Assembly (NCBI RefSeq): GCF_014197615.1
Contig: NZ_JACIFY010000003.1
Location: 186,001 to 250,000, forward strand
Reading direction: 5' to 3'
DNA from: Rhizobium esperanzae
Lineage (GTDB): Bacteria; Pseudomonadota; Alphaproteobacteria; Rhizobiales; Rhizobiaceae
Length of the DNA: 64,000 nt
Shown here: positions 28,241 through 38,740 of the stretch, one piece after another
Layout of the letters: each line of letters begins with the position of its first letter
How positions within the stretch are numbered: the first letter of the stretch is position 1
Program-made: the position numbers and the translations under genes
Notes under the pieces: model-generated
What the model was told of the DNA's origin: nothing
Databases searched by the model: none
Seen by the model: the letters and a program-made list of their open reading frames with translations, nothing else

Positions 28241-29262
28241 TTCAGCAGACCGAGGGCCTTCAGCTGCTCGGCAACCTGCTCGGCGCCGTAGATCGTGCGG
28301 ATGGTCGGGTTCATGGCCTGGCCGTCCATCACGACGAGCGCCTTGTTCTTGACGGCCGGGATCTGGCTGACGGCCGGATCGGTGTTCAGGAAGTTGATCT
28401 TCGCCTCGGGCTTGTCGAGCTCCCAGCGGTTGCGGTCGAGGCTGGCGACGACGATGACGTCGGGGTTGGAGGCGATGATGCCTTCCCAGCCGACGGTCGG
28501 CCATTCCGCATCCGCGGTGATCGCATTGTGTCCGCCAAGCAGGTCGGCGATGAAGCCGGAGGCGCTGTTCTTGCCGCCGACATAGGCATCGGCCGACGGG
28601 CTGGGGCTGGAGAACCAGAAGACGTAGGACAGGTTCTTGCCATCCTTGGCAACGCTGCTGCGAAGCTTGGCTTCACGCGCCTTGAAGTCGGCAATCACAG
28701 CCTGGCCGCGATCGGCGACGTCGAAAATCTGAGAGAGTTCGTCGATCTCCCTGTAGAGGAGATCCATGTTCCACAGCTCGCCGCGGCTGCCGTACTGGTC
28801 CTTGACGTCCTTGGTGCTGAGGCAGGTGCTCGGCGAGAGATAGGTGGAAACGCCAACCTTGTCGAAATCCTCGCGCTTGGCGATCTTGCTGTTCGGTCCG
28901 ACCAGGCTCGGCAGGGCGACGGCCACGAAATCGGGATTTTCGGCGAGCATGGATTCGAAGGTCGGCATCTCCACAGTCAGGAGCTTGACCTTGGCGTTGG
29001 CTTCGGCAAGCTGCGGCAGCACCTTGCTCGGCCAGAAGGCCGTGCCGACCATCTTGTCCTGGAGGCCGAGCAGCAGCAGGATTTCCGCGCTGTTCTGGCC
29101 AAGGCCGATCGCCCGCTCGGGCGCCTTCTTGAACGTCACTTGAGCGCCGCAGTTTTCGAGCGTCAGCGGGTATGTCGTCGAACCGGCAAATGACGGGGCT
29201 GCGGCAAGGCCGATCAGGGCGGAGAGGCCGCAGGCGGCCAGAAGTGATTTGAGGCTGGTCAC
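28237..29262 (-). CDS. periplasmic substrate-binding protein of iron-type ABC transporter
   Basis: 341 residues from the GTG at 29262, which immediately opens a signal peptide (S-L-K-S-L-L-A-A-C-G-L-S-A-L-I-G-L-A-A, cleavage after S-F-A). A longer frame to 29340 would start at TTG with a poor leader and is rejected. The mature protein has the TroA/FepB class III binding fold: early A-P-E-R-A-I-G-L-G-Q-N-S-A-E-I-L-L-L-L-G and a long central helix, ending in an operon with FecCD and FecE-like partners. The likely ligand is a ferric siderophore or haem. A second copy of the gene or a TonB receptor is not visible here. Confidence 0.9.
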   Translation of the reverse strand: MTSLKSLLAACGLSALIGLAAAPSFAGSTTYPLTLENCGAQVTFKKAPERAIGLGQNSAEILLLLGLQDKMVGTAFWPSKVLPQLAEANAKVKLLTVEMPTFESMLAENPDFVAVALPSLVGPNSKIAKREDFDKVGVSTYLSPSTCLSTKDVKDQYGSRGELWNMDLLYREIDELSQIFDVADRGQAVIADFKAREAKLRSSVAKDGKNLSYVFWFSSPSPSADAYVGGKNSASGFIADLLGGHNAITADAEWPTVGWEGIIASNPDVIVVASLDRNRWELDKPEAKINFLNTDPAVSQIPAVKNKALVVMDGQAMNPTIRTIYGAEQVAEQLKALGLLK

Positions 29263-29389
29263 GAAGAAATCCCGGTGCGTGAGTATGTCTGCCGGGGTAT
29301 AGACTGAGGGATCACTGGAAAACAAGACGAAAAAAATCAACTTATATGAAAAGTCGACAGCGCTCGTGGGAACAGTCGAAACCCGGCGG

Positions 29390-29406
29390 ATCGGGACGCT
29401 CCCGAT
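29390..29406. other. perfect 7-bp-stem hairpin in the 29263-29461 gap
   Basis: ATCGGGA-CGC-TCCCGAT, between the promoter side of the binding-protein gene and the end of the small gene at 29462. There is no clear T tract on the minus-strand exit, so terminator function for the upstream gene is only possible. The rest of the ~200-base gap shows no gene. Confidence 0.4.
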
Positions 29407-29461
29407 TGCGATATCGACGCGGACCTGTTCTGCAGGGTCAGCAATAAGCAGCAGAACTTAC

Positions 29462-29743
29462 TCAGCTCAGTTTTGCCACCAGCTTGGCGTAGCTGGAGAA
29501 CGCCAGCCGCTCCCCCTTCTGGCTCGCCTCGTTGGCAAGCAGAAGTACGCGAAGGGGAAAGAGGGTCGCTGCCCGGTTGGCGTCGGATAGTTCGGGTCCG
29601 TTGTCGTCTTCGACCGTTTTCTTGGCCTTCGAAAGCGCAACTGCCATCTCTTCATGGGTGAGCAGTCCTTTTTCGACGATCGCTTGGGATATCGACGCCA
29701 TGGCCATTATGAGGCCTTCGAGCTGCAGGTTCGCTGTATTCAT
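29462..29743 (-). CDS. small conserved-looking cytoplasmic protein, unknown function
   Basis: 93 residues from the ATG at 29743, which has GGAGGG a few bases upstream; four codons further upstream are also open but unnecessary. It is soluble, mostly helical and charged, with no signal or membrane segment. I recognise no domain. It lies 51 bases after another small gene on the same strand that has a perfect sigma-EcfG promoter, so the two are probably cotranscribed in the general stress response. It lies upstream of, and divergent from, the large poly-HAMP kinase, but a functional tie is only a guess. Confidence 0.75.
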   Translation of the reverse strand: MNTANLQLEGLIMAMASISQAIVEKGLLTHEEMAVALSKAKKTVEDDNGPELSDANRAATLFPLRVLLLANEASQKGERLAFSSYAKLVAKLS

Positions 29744-29794
29744 CGTGCCCTCCAACGAAAAGAAGCGGTCTCGCCCGCCGCTGTCAAATCCACA

Positions 29795-30247
29795 TCAATC
29801 CTGCTCTACCGGCCGGATCGTGTCGACCGAAATCACTCCGTCGACGACCCCGCGTTTGACGTCACGTCTATCCCGGTCAATCTCGATGACAGTGTAGAGT
29901 TTGTCGTCCCGAAAAGCGCTGGCGTTGGCCGTCGTGACATCTTCGGCCGGCGCCGCATCGACTTCCATGAAATCGAGCTCGCGGCTGGCGGCGACGATCC
30001 TGGCATCACCAGGCGTCCGGGCGGCCACAACGATGGTGCCGTGGTTGGGGGCATTGCCCCATCTGGGATCGTTGGGTTTAGCAATCGGCTGCAGTCGGTA
30101 AATGTTGAGAATCTCGCCGCCGGCTTCGGGCGATGCCTCCGCCGCCGCATCCTGCATCTGCGCCTGGCTCTCGACCGACCGTCCGAAGGTGGTCGGGCTG
30201 GTCGCGTTGTTGATGTCGTCCTTGCCGGTTCTTGAGACGTTCGACAT
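29795..30247 (-). CDS. hypothetical protein of the general stress regulon
   Basis: 150 residues from the ATG at 30247, with AAGGAG eight bases upstream; the frame is open to 30307, but the promoter lies inside that extension, which rules out the longer form. The N-terminal ~50 residues are polar and low in complexity. The rest alternates strands and charged turns: G-T-I-V-V-A-A-R-T-P-G-D-A-R, then F-M-E-V-D, and L-Y-T-V-I-E-I-D-R-D. No family is recognised. A perfect GGAAC-N17-CGTT sigma-EcfG site sits 24-49 bases before the start, giving a very short leader. Confidence 0.78.
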   Translation of the reverse strand: MSNVSRTGKDDINNATSPTTFGRSVESQAQMQDAAAEASPEAGGEILNIYRLQPIAKPNDPRWGNAPNHGTIVVAARTPGDARIVAASRELDFMEVDAAPAEDVTTANASAFRDDKLYTVIEIDRDRRDVKRGVVDGVISVDTIRPVEQD

Positions 30248-30270
30248 GTCGTTCTCCTTGTCAGGACGGA

Positions 30271-30296
30271 AACGACGGCCGGCGGGAAACTGTTCC
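30271..30296 (-). promoter_or_regulatory. sigma-EcfG (general stress) promoter
   Basis: On the minus strand GGAAC (30296-30292), a 17-base spacer, then CGTT (30274-30271): an exact match to the alphaproteobacterial EcfG consensus GGAAC-N16/17-CGTT. The ATG at 30247 is 24 bases downstream of the -10 element. Confidence 0.85.
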
Positions 30297-30414
30297 CGCG
30301 CAGACAAAGTTTGGCCGTTGACGTTGGGTTAGGCCAATCTCTGCAACCCTGCGGCACACCCATACCCTTTTTCCAGCGGAGCACTAATTACCCTCTGTCG
30401 AACAGGGGGATTTC

Positions 30415-33400
30415 GTGAGCAAGCAAACCAGTGAATTTTCGCGCGACGACGCTGCGGCCGAAAGCCTCAATGGGCATGACCACAAAAGCATGGCGTTCGA
30501 TGATGCCAGCGCGCTTCTGGAGGTTCTGGTCGCCGTCAGGCGCGGCGACTTTTCTGTGCGGATGCGTTCGGATCTCACCGGCGTCACCGGCAAGGTCGCA
30601 GATGCCCTCAACGATATCATCGCCGCCAACCAGCGCATGGCCCAGCAGCTCGAACACGTCGGGCAGGTCGTCGGTCGGGACGGGCGGACGAGCACGCGGG
30701 TGCGCTTCGGCCTGTCCGACGGCTCCTGGTCCGAGATGGAGGGCTCGATCAACGGCCTGATCGACGATCTCCTGTGGCCGACGACGGCCGTCACCCGCAC
30801 AATCACCGCGGTCGCCAAGGGCGACCTGCTGCAGACCGTGCCGCTCGACGTCGACGGACGGGCGCTGAAAGGCGAATTCCTGCGCTCGGCCGATATCGTC
30901 AACACGATGATCAAACAGCTGAGCGTCTTCACCTCCGAGGTGACGCGTGTCGCCCGCGAGGTCGGCACCGACGGAAAGCTCGGCGGGCAGGCGCAGGTGC
31001 CTGAAGTGACCGGCGTCTGGAAGGACCTCACTGAAAGCGTCAACTCGATGGCATCGAACCTGACGGCGCAGGTGCGCAACATCGCCGAGGTGACGATCGC
31101 GGTCGCCAACGGCGACCTTTCCAAGAAGATCACCGTCGACGTGCGCGGCGAGATCCTGCAGTTGAAGGAAGCGATCAACACCATGGTCGACCAGCTGCGC
31201 TCCTTCGCCTCCGAAGTGACGCGCGTTGCCCGCGAAGTCGGCACCGAAGGCAAGCTCGGCGGGCAGGCGCTGGTGCCCGGTGTCGCCGGCACCTGGAAGG
31301 ACCTGACAGACAGCGTCAACGCCATGTGCGGCAACCTGACGGCGCAGGTGCGCAACATCGCCCAGGTGACGACGGCGGTGGCGCGCGGCGACCTCTCACG
31401 CAAGATCACCGTCGACGTCTCGGGCGAAATCCTGGAACTCAAGGAAACCATCAACACGATGGTCGATCAGCTGAACGGCTTTGCCGGTGAAGTGACGCGC
31501 GTCGCCCGCGAAGTCGGCACCGAGGGCCGTCTCGGTGGTCAGGCGCAGGTGCCAGGTGTCGCCGGCACCTGGAAGGATCTGACCGACAACGTCAATTCTA
31601 TGGCCTCGAACCTGACGGCGCAGGTGCGCAATATCGCCGAGGTTTCCACAGCGATCGCCAATGGCGACCTGTCGAAGAAGATCACGGTGACGGTGTCGGG
31701 CGAAATCCTGGAACTGAAGGAAACCATCAACACGATGGTCGATCAGTTGAATGCCTTCGCCTCGGAAGTGACGCGTGTGGCGCGTGAAGTCGGCACGGAA
31801 GGCCGGCTCGGCGGCCAGGCGAACGTGCGCGGCGTCGCCGGCACCTGGAAGGACCTGACCGAGAACGTCAACTCGATGGGCGGCAACCTGACGGCGCAGG
31901 TGCGCAACATCGCCGAGGTCTCCACCGCGATCGCCAATGGCGATCTGTCGAAAAAGATCACTGTCGACGTGAAGGGCGAAATCCTCGAACTGAAGGAAAC
32001 CATCAACACGATGGTCGACCAGCTGAACGCCTTCGCCTCGGAAGTGACGCGTGTGGCCCGCGAAGTCGGCACGGAGGGCCGGCTCGGCGGCCAGGCCAAT
32101 GTGCGCGGTGTGGCAGGCACCTGGAAGGACCTGACCGACAGTGTCAATTCCATGGCCTCGAACCTGACAGGCCAGGTGCGCAACATTGCCGAAGTCGCGA
32201 CCGCGGTCGCCCAGGGCGACCTTTCCAAGAAGATCACCGTCACGGTGTCGGGTGAAATCCTGGAACTCAAGGAAACCATCAACACGATGGTCGATCAGCT
32301 CAACGGTTTTGCCGGCGAGGTGACGCGTGTGGCGCGCGAAGTCGGCACGGAAGGGCGGCTCGGCGGTCAGGCGAACGTGCTCGGCGTCGCCGGCACCTGG
32401 AAGGACCTGACCGACAGCGTCAATTCCATGGCCGGCAACCTGACGGCGCAGGTGCGCAATATCGCCGAAGTCTCGACAGCGATCGCCAATGGCGACCTAT
32501 CGAAAAAGATCACCGTATCGGTCTCGGGCGAAATCCTCGAACTCAAGGAAACGCTGAACACCATGGTGGATCAGCTGAATCGCTTCGCCTCGGAAGTGAC
32601 GCGCGTGGCGCGCGAGGTCGGCACCGAAGGCAAGCTCGGCGGCCAGGCGCAGGTGCCGGGTGTCGCGGGCACCTGGAAGGACCTCACCGAAAACGTCAAC
32701 TCGATGGCTTCGAACCTGACAGGTCAGGTGCGCAACATCGCCGAAGTGACCACCGCCGTGGCGCGCGGCGACCTCTCGCGCAAGATCACCGTCGATGTGA
32801 AGGGGGAAATCCTCGAGCTGAAGAACACCATCAACACGATGGTGGACCAGCTCAACGCCTTCGCCGGCGAAGTCACACGCGTCGCCCGCGAAGTCGGCAC
32901 GGAAGGCAAGCTCGGCGGCCAGGCGCAGGTTTCCGGTGTCGCCGGCACCTGGAAGGATTTGACCGACAGCGTCAACTCGATGGCCGGCAACCTGACGGCG
33001 CAGGTGCGCAACATCGCCGAGGTGGCGACCGCGATCGCCAATGGCGACCTGTCGCGCAAGATCACCGTCGATGTGCGCGGCGAAATCCTGCTGCTGAAGG
33101 ACACGCTGAATACCATGGTCGATCAGCTCCGCTCCTTCGCCGGCGAGGTGACGCGCGTCGCCCGCGAGGTCGGCACCGATGGCCGCCTCGGCGGCCAGGC
33201 CGTCGTTCCCGGCGTCGCCGGCACCTGGAAGGACCTGACCGACAACGTCAACCTGCTCGCCGCCAACCTCACGACCCAGGTGCGTAACATCGCCGAAGTC
33301 ACGACCGCCGTGGCGCGCGGCGACCTCTCTCGCAAGATCACCGTCGATGTGAAGGGCGAAATCCTCGAATTGAAGAACACCATCAATACCATGGTGGACC

Positions 33401-36400
33401 AGTTGAACGCTTTCGCCGGCGAAGTCACACGCGTGGCGCGCGAAGTCGGCACCGAAGGCAAGCTCGGCGGCCAGGCGCAGGTGCCTGGGGTTGCCGGCAC
33501 CTGGAAGGATCTGACCGACACCGTCAATGTCATGGCCGCAAACCTCACGGAACAGGTGCGCGGCATCGTCAAGGTGGTGACGGCGGTGGCGAACGGCGAC
33601 CTCAAGCAGAACCTCACCGTCGCCTCCAAGGGCGAAGTGGCAGCGCTTGCTGAAACCATCAACAACATGACCAACACGCTTGCGACCTTCGCCGATCAGG
33701 TGACGACGGTTGCGCGCGAAGTCGGCGTCGAGGGCCGCCTCGGCGGTCAGGCGAACGTGCCCGGCACCGCGGGAACGTGGAAAGACCTGACCGGCAACGT
33801 CAACCTGCTGGCCGCCAATCTGACGACCCAGGTGCGCGCCATCGCCGAGGTTGCCACCGCCGTCACCAAGGGCGACCTGACGCGCTCGATCAAGGTCGAC
33901 GCGCGCGGCGAAGTCGCCGAGCTCAAGGACAACATCAACACGATGATCGACAACCTGCGCCTGACGACGGAGCGCAACACCGAGCAGGACTGGCTGAAGA
34001 CCAATCTGGCGCGCTTCACCAACATGCTGCAGGGCCAACGCGACCTGACGCTGGTCGGCAAGATGATGCTCTCGGAATTGGCGCCGCTGGTCGGTGCGCA
34101 TCAGGGTGTCATCTACCAGGTGGATGCCGACGAAGAGCAGGCGTTTCTGTCGCTGCTTTCGGTCTATGCGCAGGGCGTCGAGGCAGCGCATCCGCTGCGG
34201 CTCGACTTCGGCCAGGGCCTCGTCGGGCAATGCGCCAGCGACGCCCGCCGCATTCTCGTCACCGATCTTCCCGACAACGTCGTCCCGATCAGCTCCGGCG
34301 TGTTCACGACGCTACCGCGGAGCGCGATCGTGCTGCCGGTGCATTTCGAGGGGCAGGTGAAGGCGGTGATCGAGCTTGCCTCGGCCGGCGAATTCACCGA
34401 ACTGCAGCTCTCCTTCCTCGACCAACTGACGACCTCGATCGGCATCGTCCTCAACTCGATCGAAGCGACGATGCAGACCGAAGGGCTGCTCAAGCAATCC
34501 CAGCAACTCGCTGCCGAGTTGCAGACGCAGCAGCGCGAGCTGCAGCAGACCAATGAACAGCTCGGCCAGAAGGCGCAGCAGCTGGAGGAACGCAACGTCG
34601 AAGTCGAGGCGAAGAACCAGGAGATCGAACAGGCAAGGCGCGCGCTGGAGGAAAAGGCGACCGAACTGGCGCTGACATCGAAATACAAATCCGAATTTCT
34701 CGCCAACATGTCGCATGAGCTGCGCACGCCGCTGAATTCGATCCTCATCCTCGGCCAGCAGCTTGGGGAAAACCCCGACGGCAACCTGTCGGGCAAGCAG
34801 GTCGAGTTCGCAAAGACGATCCACGGCGCAGGAACCGATCTGCTGAACCTCATCAGCGACATTCTTGACCTCTCGAAGATCGAATCCGGTACCGTCTCGG
34901 TCGATGCCGAGGAGATCTTCGTCAGCAACCTGCTCGAGATGATGGCCCGGCCTTTCCGGCATGAGGCCGAAAACCGGAACCTGTCGTTCGCGGTCGAGGT
35001 GGGCGGCGATCTCACCAAGAGCATCATTACCGATTCGAAGCGCCTGCAGCAGATCCTCAAGAACCTGCTGTCGAACGCCTTCAAATTCACCGCGCAGGGC
35101 GGCGTGACGCTTCGCGTCGCCTTGGCAACCAGTGGCTGGTCGCCCGATCATCCGTCGCTCCGGCATGCGCCTTCGGTGATCGCCTTCGAAGTCGTCGACA
35201 CCGGCATCGGCATTCCGCCGGAAAAGCAGCGCATCATTTTCGAGGCGTTCCAGCAGGCAGATGCTTCCACAAGCCGCAAATATGGCGGCACCGGCCTCGG
35301 CCTGGCGATCAGCCGCGAGTTGGCGAACCTGCTCGGTGGCGAGATCCAATTGCGCAGCACGCCGGGCGTCGGCAGCACCTTCGTGCTTTACCTGCCGCTG
35401 ACCTATGTCGGTGCCGGTGCGGTTAGCCCCAAGCCCGCCCCGGCGCCGGCGAATGTCGTGGAATTTGCCGAAGCGGCTGCCCGCCGCGCCGAGAAACCCG
35501 TCGAACACGTCGCAGACGATCGTCATCGGATAGCGGTCGGCGACTCCGTGCTGCTCATCGTCGAAGACGATGCGCATTACGCCCGCGTCCTCGTCGATCT
35601 GGCTCGCGACAATGGCTTCAAGGTGCTGGTCGCGATGCGCGGCAGCGATGCGCTTGTTCTCGCGCAGGAATACAAGCCGTCAGCGATCTCGCTTGATATC
35701 TTCCTGCCCGACATGCTCGGCTGGACGGTGCTAAGCCAGCTCAAGCAGAATTCGCAGACGCGGCATATTCCGGTGCAGATCATCAGCCTCGACGAGGACC
35801 GCCAGCATGGGCTGACCCGCGGCGCCTTTGCCTTCATGAGCAAACCGACGACGCCGGAGGGCCTCGGCAAGGCCCTGTCCCGTCTGAAAGCCTATGCCGA
35901 GCCGCGCCGCAAGCAACTGCTGCTGGTGGAAGACAATGAGGCCGAGCGCATGAGCGTGACCGCTCTTCTCGGGCACGACGACATCGACATCACCAGTGTC
36001 GGCTCAGGATCGGAGGCGCTCGCCGTTCTGCGGCAGGGCTCCGCCGATTGCGTCGTGCTTGATCTGACGCTGCCCGATATGTCCGGCTTCGACGTGCTGG
36101 AGCAGATCCGTGACGACGACGCGATCGGCGAAGTGCCGGTAGTCGTCTTCACCGGCCGGGAGCTCTCGCTCGAGGAGGATGCGACGCTGCACAGCATGGC
36201 CCGCAGCGTCGTGGTCAAGGGGGTGGAGTCGCCCGAGCGCCTGCTCGACGAGACCGCGCTCTTCCTGCACCGGGTCGTCGCCGACCTGCCGGCGGCAAAA
36301 CAGGCGACGTTGCAGGACCTGCACAGCTCGGACGAGGATCTCGTCGGCGAAACGGTGCTGCTCGTCGACGACGATGCCCGCAACATCTTCGCGCTGAGCA

Positions 36401-36714
36401 GCGTGCTGGAGCGGCGGGGCATGCGGGTGCTGACCGCGACGACCGGCAGCGAAGCCATCGACGTCATCAACAACGAAGCCTCTGTCGCGATCGTGCTGAT
36501 GGACATCATGATGCCCGGAATGGACGGTTACGAGACGATGCAGGTCATCCGCTCCGAGCCCCGCTTCCGGCGGCTGCCGATCCTGGCGCTGACGGCCAAG
36601 GCGATGAAGGGTGACCGGGAGAAATGCCTGGAAGCCGGCGCGTCGGACTATCTGGCAAAGCCCGTCAATACCGAGCAGCTCCTGTCGGCGCTGCGCATGT
36701 GGCTGCATCGCTGA
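30415..36714 (+). CDS. giant soluble poly-HAMP hybrid histidine kinase (HAMP array-GAF-HisKA-HATPase-3xREC)
   Basis: 2099 residues, no membrane helix and no signal. Residues ~25-171 hold extra HAMP-like segments. Residues 172-1183 are eleven tandem 92-residue repeats, each a canonical HAMP half ([12 protein letters not shown]) plus a divergent half ([12 protein letters not shown]). GAF follows at ~1205-1350, a coiled coil, HisKA with His1434 ([10 protein letters not shown]), HATPase (D-T-G-I-G-I-P, G-G-T-G-L-G-L) and three receivers with Asp1761, Asp1883 and Asp2030. The GTG start has AGGGGGA upstream. Architecture resembles fungal group III (NIK1/Os-1) kinases and bacterial relatives involved in osmotic or stress sensing. 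A second hybrid kinase follows 10 bases later. Confidence 0.95.
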   Translation: MSKQTSEFSRDDAAAESLNGHDHKSMAFDDASALLEVLVAVRRGDFSVRMRSDLTGVTGKVADALNDIIAANQRMAQQLEHVGQVVGRDGRTSTRVRFGLSDGSWSEMEGSINGLIDDLLWPTTAVTRTITAVAKGDLLQTVPLDVDGRALKGEFLRSADIVNTMIKQLSVFTSEVTRVAREVGTDGKLGGQAQVPEVTGVWKDLTESVNSMASNLTAQVRNIAEVTIAVANGDLSKKITVDVRGEILQLKEAINTMVDQLRSFASEVTRVAREVGTEGKLGGQALVPGVAGTWKDLTDSVNAMCGNLTAQVRNIAQVTTAVARGDLSRKITVDVSGEILELKETINTMVDQLNGFAGEVTRVAREVGTEGRLGGQAQVPGVAGTWKDLTDNVNSMASNLTAQVRNIAEVSTAIANGDLSKKITVTVSGEILELKETINTMVDQLNAFASEVTRVAREVGTEGRLGGQANVRGVAGTWKDLTENVNSMGGNLTAQVRNIAEVSTAIANGDLSKKITVDVKGEILELKETINTMVDQLNAFASEVTRVAREVGTEGRLGGQANVRGVAGTWKDLTDSVNSMASNLTGQVRNIAEVATAVAQGDLSKKITVTVSGEILELKETINTMVDQLNGFAGEVTRVAREVGTEGRLGGQANVLGVAGTWKDLTDSVNSMAGNLTAQVRNIAEVSTAIANGDLSKKITVSVSGEILELKETLNTMVDQLNRFASEVTRVAREVGTEGKLGGQAQVPGVAGTWKDLTENVNSMASNLTGQVRNIAEVTTAVARGDLSRKITVDVKGEILELKNTINTMVDQLNAFAGEVTRVAREVGTEGKLGGQAQVSGVAGTWKDLTDSVNSMAGNLTAQVRNIAEVATAIANGDLSRKITVDVRGEILLLKDTLNTMVDQLRSFAGEVTRVAREVGTDGRLGGQAVVPGVAGTWKDLTDNVNLLAANLTTQVRNIAEVTTAVARGDLSRKITVDVKGEILELKNTINTMVDQLNAFAGEVTRVAREVGTEGKLGGQAQVPGVAGTWKDLTDTVNVMAANLTEQVRGIVKVVTAVANGDLKQNLTVASKGEVAALAETINNMTNTLATFADQVTTVAREVGVEGRLGGQANVPGTAGTWKDLTGNVNLLAANLTTQVRAIAEVATAVTKGDLTRSIKVDARGEVAELKDNINTMIDNLRLTTERNTEQDWLKTNLARFTNMLQGQRDLTLVGKMMLSELAPLVGAHQGVIYQVDADEEQAFLSLLSVYAQGVEAAHPLRLDFGQGLVGQCASDARRILVTDLPDNVVPISSGVFTTLPRSAIVLPVHFEGQVKAVIELASAGEFTELQLSFLDQLTTSIGIVLNSIEATMQTEGLLKQSQQLAAELQTQQRELQQTNEQLGQKAQQLEERNVEVEAKNQEIEQARRALEEKATELALTSKYKSEFLANMSHELRTPLNSILILGQQLGENPDGNLSGKQVEFAKTIHGAGTDLLNLISDILDLSKIESGTVSVDAEEIFVSNLLEMMARPFRHEAENRNLSFAVEVGGDLTKSIITDSKRLQQILKNLLSNAFKFTAQGGVTLRVALATSGWSPDHPSLRHAPSVIAFEVVDTGIGIPPEKQRIIFEAFQQADASTSRKYGGTGLGLAISRELANLLGGEIQLRSTPGVGSTFVLYLPLTYVGAGAVSPKPAPAPANVVEFAEAAARRAEKPVEHVADDRHRIAVGDSVLLIVEDDAHYARVLVDLARDNGFKVLVAMRGSDALVLAQEYKPSAISLDIFLPDMLGWTVLSQLKQNSQTRHIPVQIISLDEDRQHGLTRGAFAFMSKPTTPEGLGKALSRLKAYAEPRRKQLLLVEDNEAERMSVTALLGHDDIDITSVGSGSEALAVLRQGSADCVVLDLTLPDMSGFDVLEQIRDDDAIGEVPVVVFTGRELSLEEDATLHSMARSVVVKGVESPERLLDETALFLHRVVADLPAAKQATLQDLHSSDEDLVGETVLLVDDDARNIFALSSVLERRGMRVLTATTGSEAIDVINNEASVAIVLMDIMMPGMDGYETMQVIRSEPRFRRLPILALTAKAMKGDREKCLEAGASDYLAKPVNTEQLLSALRMWLHR
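30928..33963 (+). repeat. eleven tandem 276-bp repeats inside the poly-HAMP kinase gene
   Basis: Each unit encodes 92 residues from F-x-x-E-V-T-R to N-T-M-V-D-Q-L-x-x. The first nine and a half units are very alike; the last two diverge (for example F-A-D-Q-V-T-T and N-N-M-T-N-T-L). The period is exact, with no length change between units, so register is kept. The array is expected to be unstable in copy number by recombination. Confidence 0.95.
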
Positions 36715-36724
36715 GGACCCGGCC

Positions 36725-38401
36725 ATGAACCCCGTCAACATCCTCCTCGTCGACGACCAGCCCGCCAAGCTCCTGAGCTATGAGGTCATTCTCGAAGAAC
36801 TCGAGGAAAACCTCATCAAGGCGCAATCGGCGCGCGAAGCCTTCGAGCACCTGTTGCGCACCGAAATCGCGGTCATTCTCGTCGATGTCTGCATGCCCGA
36901 GCAGGATGGCTTCGAGCTCGTCGGCATGATCCGCCAGCATCCGCGCTACCAGAACACGCCGATCATCTTCGTTTCCGCGGTGATGCTGGCCGAACCCGAC
37001 CGGCTGCGCGGCTATGCCGTCGGCGCCGTCGATTACGTCTCCGTACCGATCGTTCCGGAGGTGCTGAGAGCCAAGGTCAGGGTCTTTGCCGATCTCTACA
37101 GGAAGACGCGGGAGCTCGAACGCCTGAATGCCGATCTGGAGGCTCGTGTTCGCCAGCGCACAGCCGAACTCGAGGCTTCGGCGGCGCAACTGCGTCAGCT
37201 CAACGAGGAGCTCGAGAACCGGATTGATCAAAGGACGCGCGAGCGCGAGGAGGCGCTCGCCCAGCTCTTCGAGGCGCAGAAGCTCGACACGATCGGCCAT
37301 CTCACAGGCGGCGTGGCGCATGACTTCAACAACCTCCTCATGGCGGTGCTCGGCAGCCTGAGCCTGTTGAAAAAACGGCTTCCGGCCGATGAACGCAGCG
37401 AACGCCTGGTGACCAACGCGATCCAGGCGGCCGAACGCGGCACGGCGCTGACCCAGCGCCTGCTTGCCTTCGCCCGCCGCCAGGAATTGAAGCCGCAAGC
37501 GATCGATTTCCTCCGACTGTTCGAGAATGTCGAGGATCTTCTCGCCAAGGCGGTGGGTCCGCGTATCGAAATCCGCAAAAGCATCCCGGCCGATCTCGCG
37601 CCCCTCCTGGTGGATAGCAACCAGCTGGAGCTGGCGCTGCTCAACCTCTTCGTCAATGCGCGCGACGCGCTGGAAAGCGGAGGGGCGGTGACGGTTGCCG
37701 CGGCTCACACCGAAGAGGCCCGGCCGGCTGGTTTGACCGGCGGCAATTACATCAGAATATCGGTGTCGGACGATGGCGAAGGCATGGACGAGGCAACCGT
37801 CTCGCGTGCCGCCGAACCGTTTTTTACCACCAAAGGGGTCGGCAAAGGCACGGGTCTCGGCCTGTCGATGGTTCATGGCCTGGCCGCGCAATCCGGCGGC
37901 TCGATCCAGATATCGAGCGTCAGGGGCAAGGGTACGACCGTCTCCCTGTGGCTGCCCGTCGCCGAGACTTTCGTCAAGACGGAGCCCGCCGTCGAGCCCC
38001 CTGCGACGGAACCCTTGATGCCGGTATCGCGGCCGCTTGCCATTCTCGTTGTCGATGACGATGCGCTTGTCCGGACAGGAACCGTGGCGATGCTGGAGGA
38101 TCTCGGACATTTGCCGCGGGAAGCATCTTCGGCCTCCCAGGCTTTGGAATTCCTTGCCGGCGGACCGAATTGCGATCTCGTCATCACCGATCACGCCATG
38201 CCCGGCATGACCGGCGCCGAGCTTGCTCGTCATCTTCGTTCCTCTTTCCCGGGCCTGCCCATTATTCTCGCCTCGGGCTATGCCGAGTTTTCCGAAGACC
38301 ATGGGCTCGGCCGGATGCTGAGGATGACCAAGCCGTTCACCCAGGAACAGCTTCAGAGGGCCATGGATCAGGCGCTTTCGGGCAAGGTCGCGGCGGCCTG
38401 A
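36725..38401 (+). CDS. hybrid histidine kinase, REC-HisKA-HATPase-REC
   Basis: 558 residues from the ATG at 36725, ten bases after the poly-HAMP kinase stop; the longer open frame overlaps that gene and is discarded. The N-terminal receiver has Asp54 (I-L-V-D-V-C-M-P-E-Q-D-G-F). A coiled coil follows (~125-185), then HisKA with His199 (G-G-V-A-H-D-F-N-N-L-L), HATPase (N-A-R-D-A-L, G-K-G-T-G-L-G-L-S) and a C-terminal receiver with Asp489 (I-T-D-H-A-M-P-G-M). No membrane segments. It is likely to receive phosphate from the upstream kinase at the N-terminal receiver, forming a cytosolic phosphorelay. No output regulator is encoded alongside. Confidence 0.92.
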   Translation: MNPVNILLVDDQPAKLLSYEVILEELEENLIKAQSAREAFEHLLRTEIAVILVDVCMPEQDGFELVGMIRQHPRYQNTPIIFVSAVMLAEPDRLRGYAVGAVDYVSVPIVPEVLRAKVRVFADLYRKTRELERLNADLEARVRQRTAELEASAAQLRQLNEELENRIDQRTREREEALAQLFEAQKLDTIGHLTGGVAHDFNNLLMAVLGSLSLLKKRLPADERSERLVTNAIQAAERGTALTQRLLAFARRQELKPQAIDFLRLFENVEDLLAKAVGPRIEIRKSIPADLAPLLVDSNQLELALLNLFVNARDALESGGAVTVAAAHTEEARPAGLTGGNYIRISVSDDGEGMDEATVSRAAEPFFTTKGVGKGTGLGLSMVHGLAAQSGGSIQISSVRGKGTTVSLWLPVAETFVKTEPAVEPPATEPLMPVSRPLAILVVDDDALVRTGTVAMLEDLGHLPREASSASQALEFLAGGPNCDLVITDHAMPGMTGAELARHLRSSFPGLPIILASGYAEFSEDHGLGRMLRMTKPFTQEQLQRAMDQALSGKVAAA

Positions 38402-38434
38402 CGGTTGGGGCGCAGGCGTGTTTCACGGACGACT

Positions 38435-38740
38435 CTAACTTTCGCCGCTTTCAAACCGCTGCCCGGCATAGAGGACACGGAGGATAATAACCTCGGCGGA
38501 CTCGACGACGAACGCAACGCTTACCCGGCGCTCAAAACCGACAATCCGCAATCCTGGCCGGACATCATCACGGACGCTGCCACGTTCGGGATATGTTTCG
38601 AACCCATCCACAAAGGTCTTGATGCGGGCCACATAATTACGGGCGACTGCAGAAGATGCGGATTTCCTACGGACGAAACCATAGATGCGCGCCAAATCTA
38701 ACTCCGCTTCATCGGTGAAGCGGATATAATAGCGCTTCAT
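38435..38740 (-). CDS. RelE/ParE-family toxin
   Basis: 101 residues from the ATG at 38740, whose first base is also the last base of the antitoxin's TGA; the TTG one codon earlier is unlikely. The sequence has the ParE pattern: Y-Y-I-R-F-T-D-E-A-E-L-D-L-A-R-I-Y near the start, a long helix, then R-P-G-L-R-I-V-G-F-E-R-R-V-S-V-A-F and I-I-L-R-V-L-Y-A-G-Q-R. Such toxins bind DNA gyrase or cleave ribosome-bound mRNA; which is not decided by sequence. It is the second gene of a coupled antitoxin-toxin pair and converges on the second kinase gene with a 33-base gap. Confidence 0.9.
   Translation of the reverse strand: MKRYYIRFTDEAELDLARIYGFVRRKSASSAVARNYVARIKTFVDGFETYPERGSVRDDVRPGLRIVGFERRVSVAFVVESAEVIILRVLYAGQRFESGES

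Noticed and set aside
27200..28504. Longer start of the FecCD permease at 28504
   Set aside because: The extra 88 residues are H/R/G-rich shadow of the binding-protein gene; the GTG at 28240 overlapping its stop is the operon-consistent start.
30928..33963. Tandem repeats taken as a CRISPR or satellite array
   Set aside because: The period is 276 bp without spacers and every unit is in frame inside one kinase.
32497..34230. Long minus-strand open frame opposite the HAMP repeats
   Set aside because: Repeat-driven absence of stops in antisense; no ribosome site and no recognisable domain.
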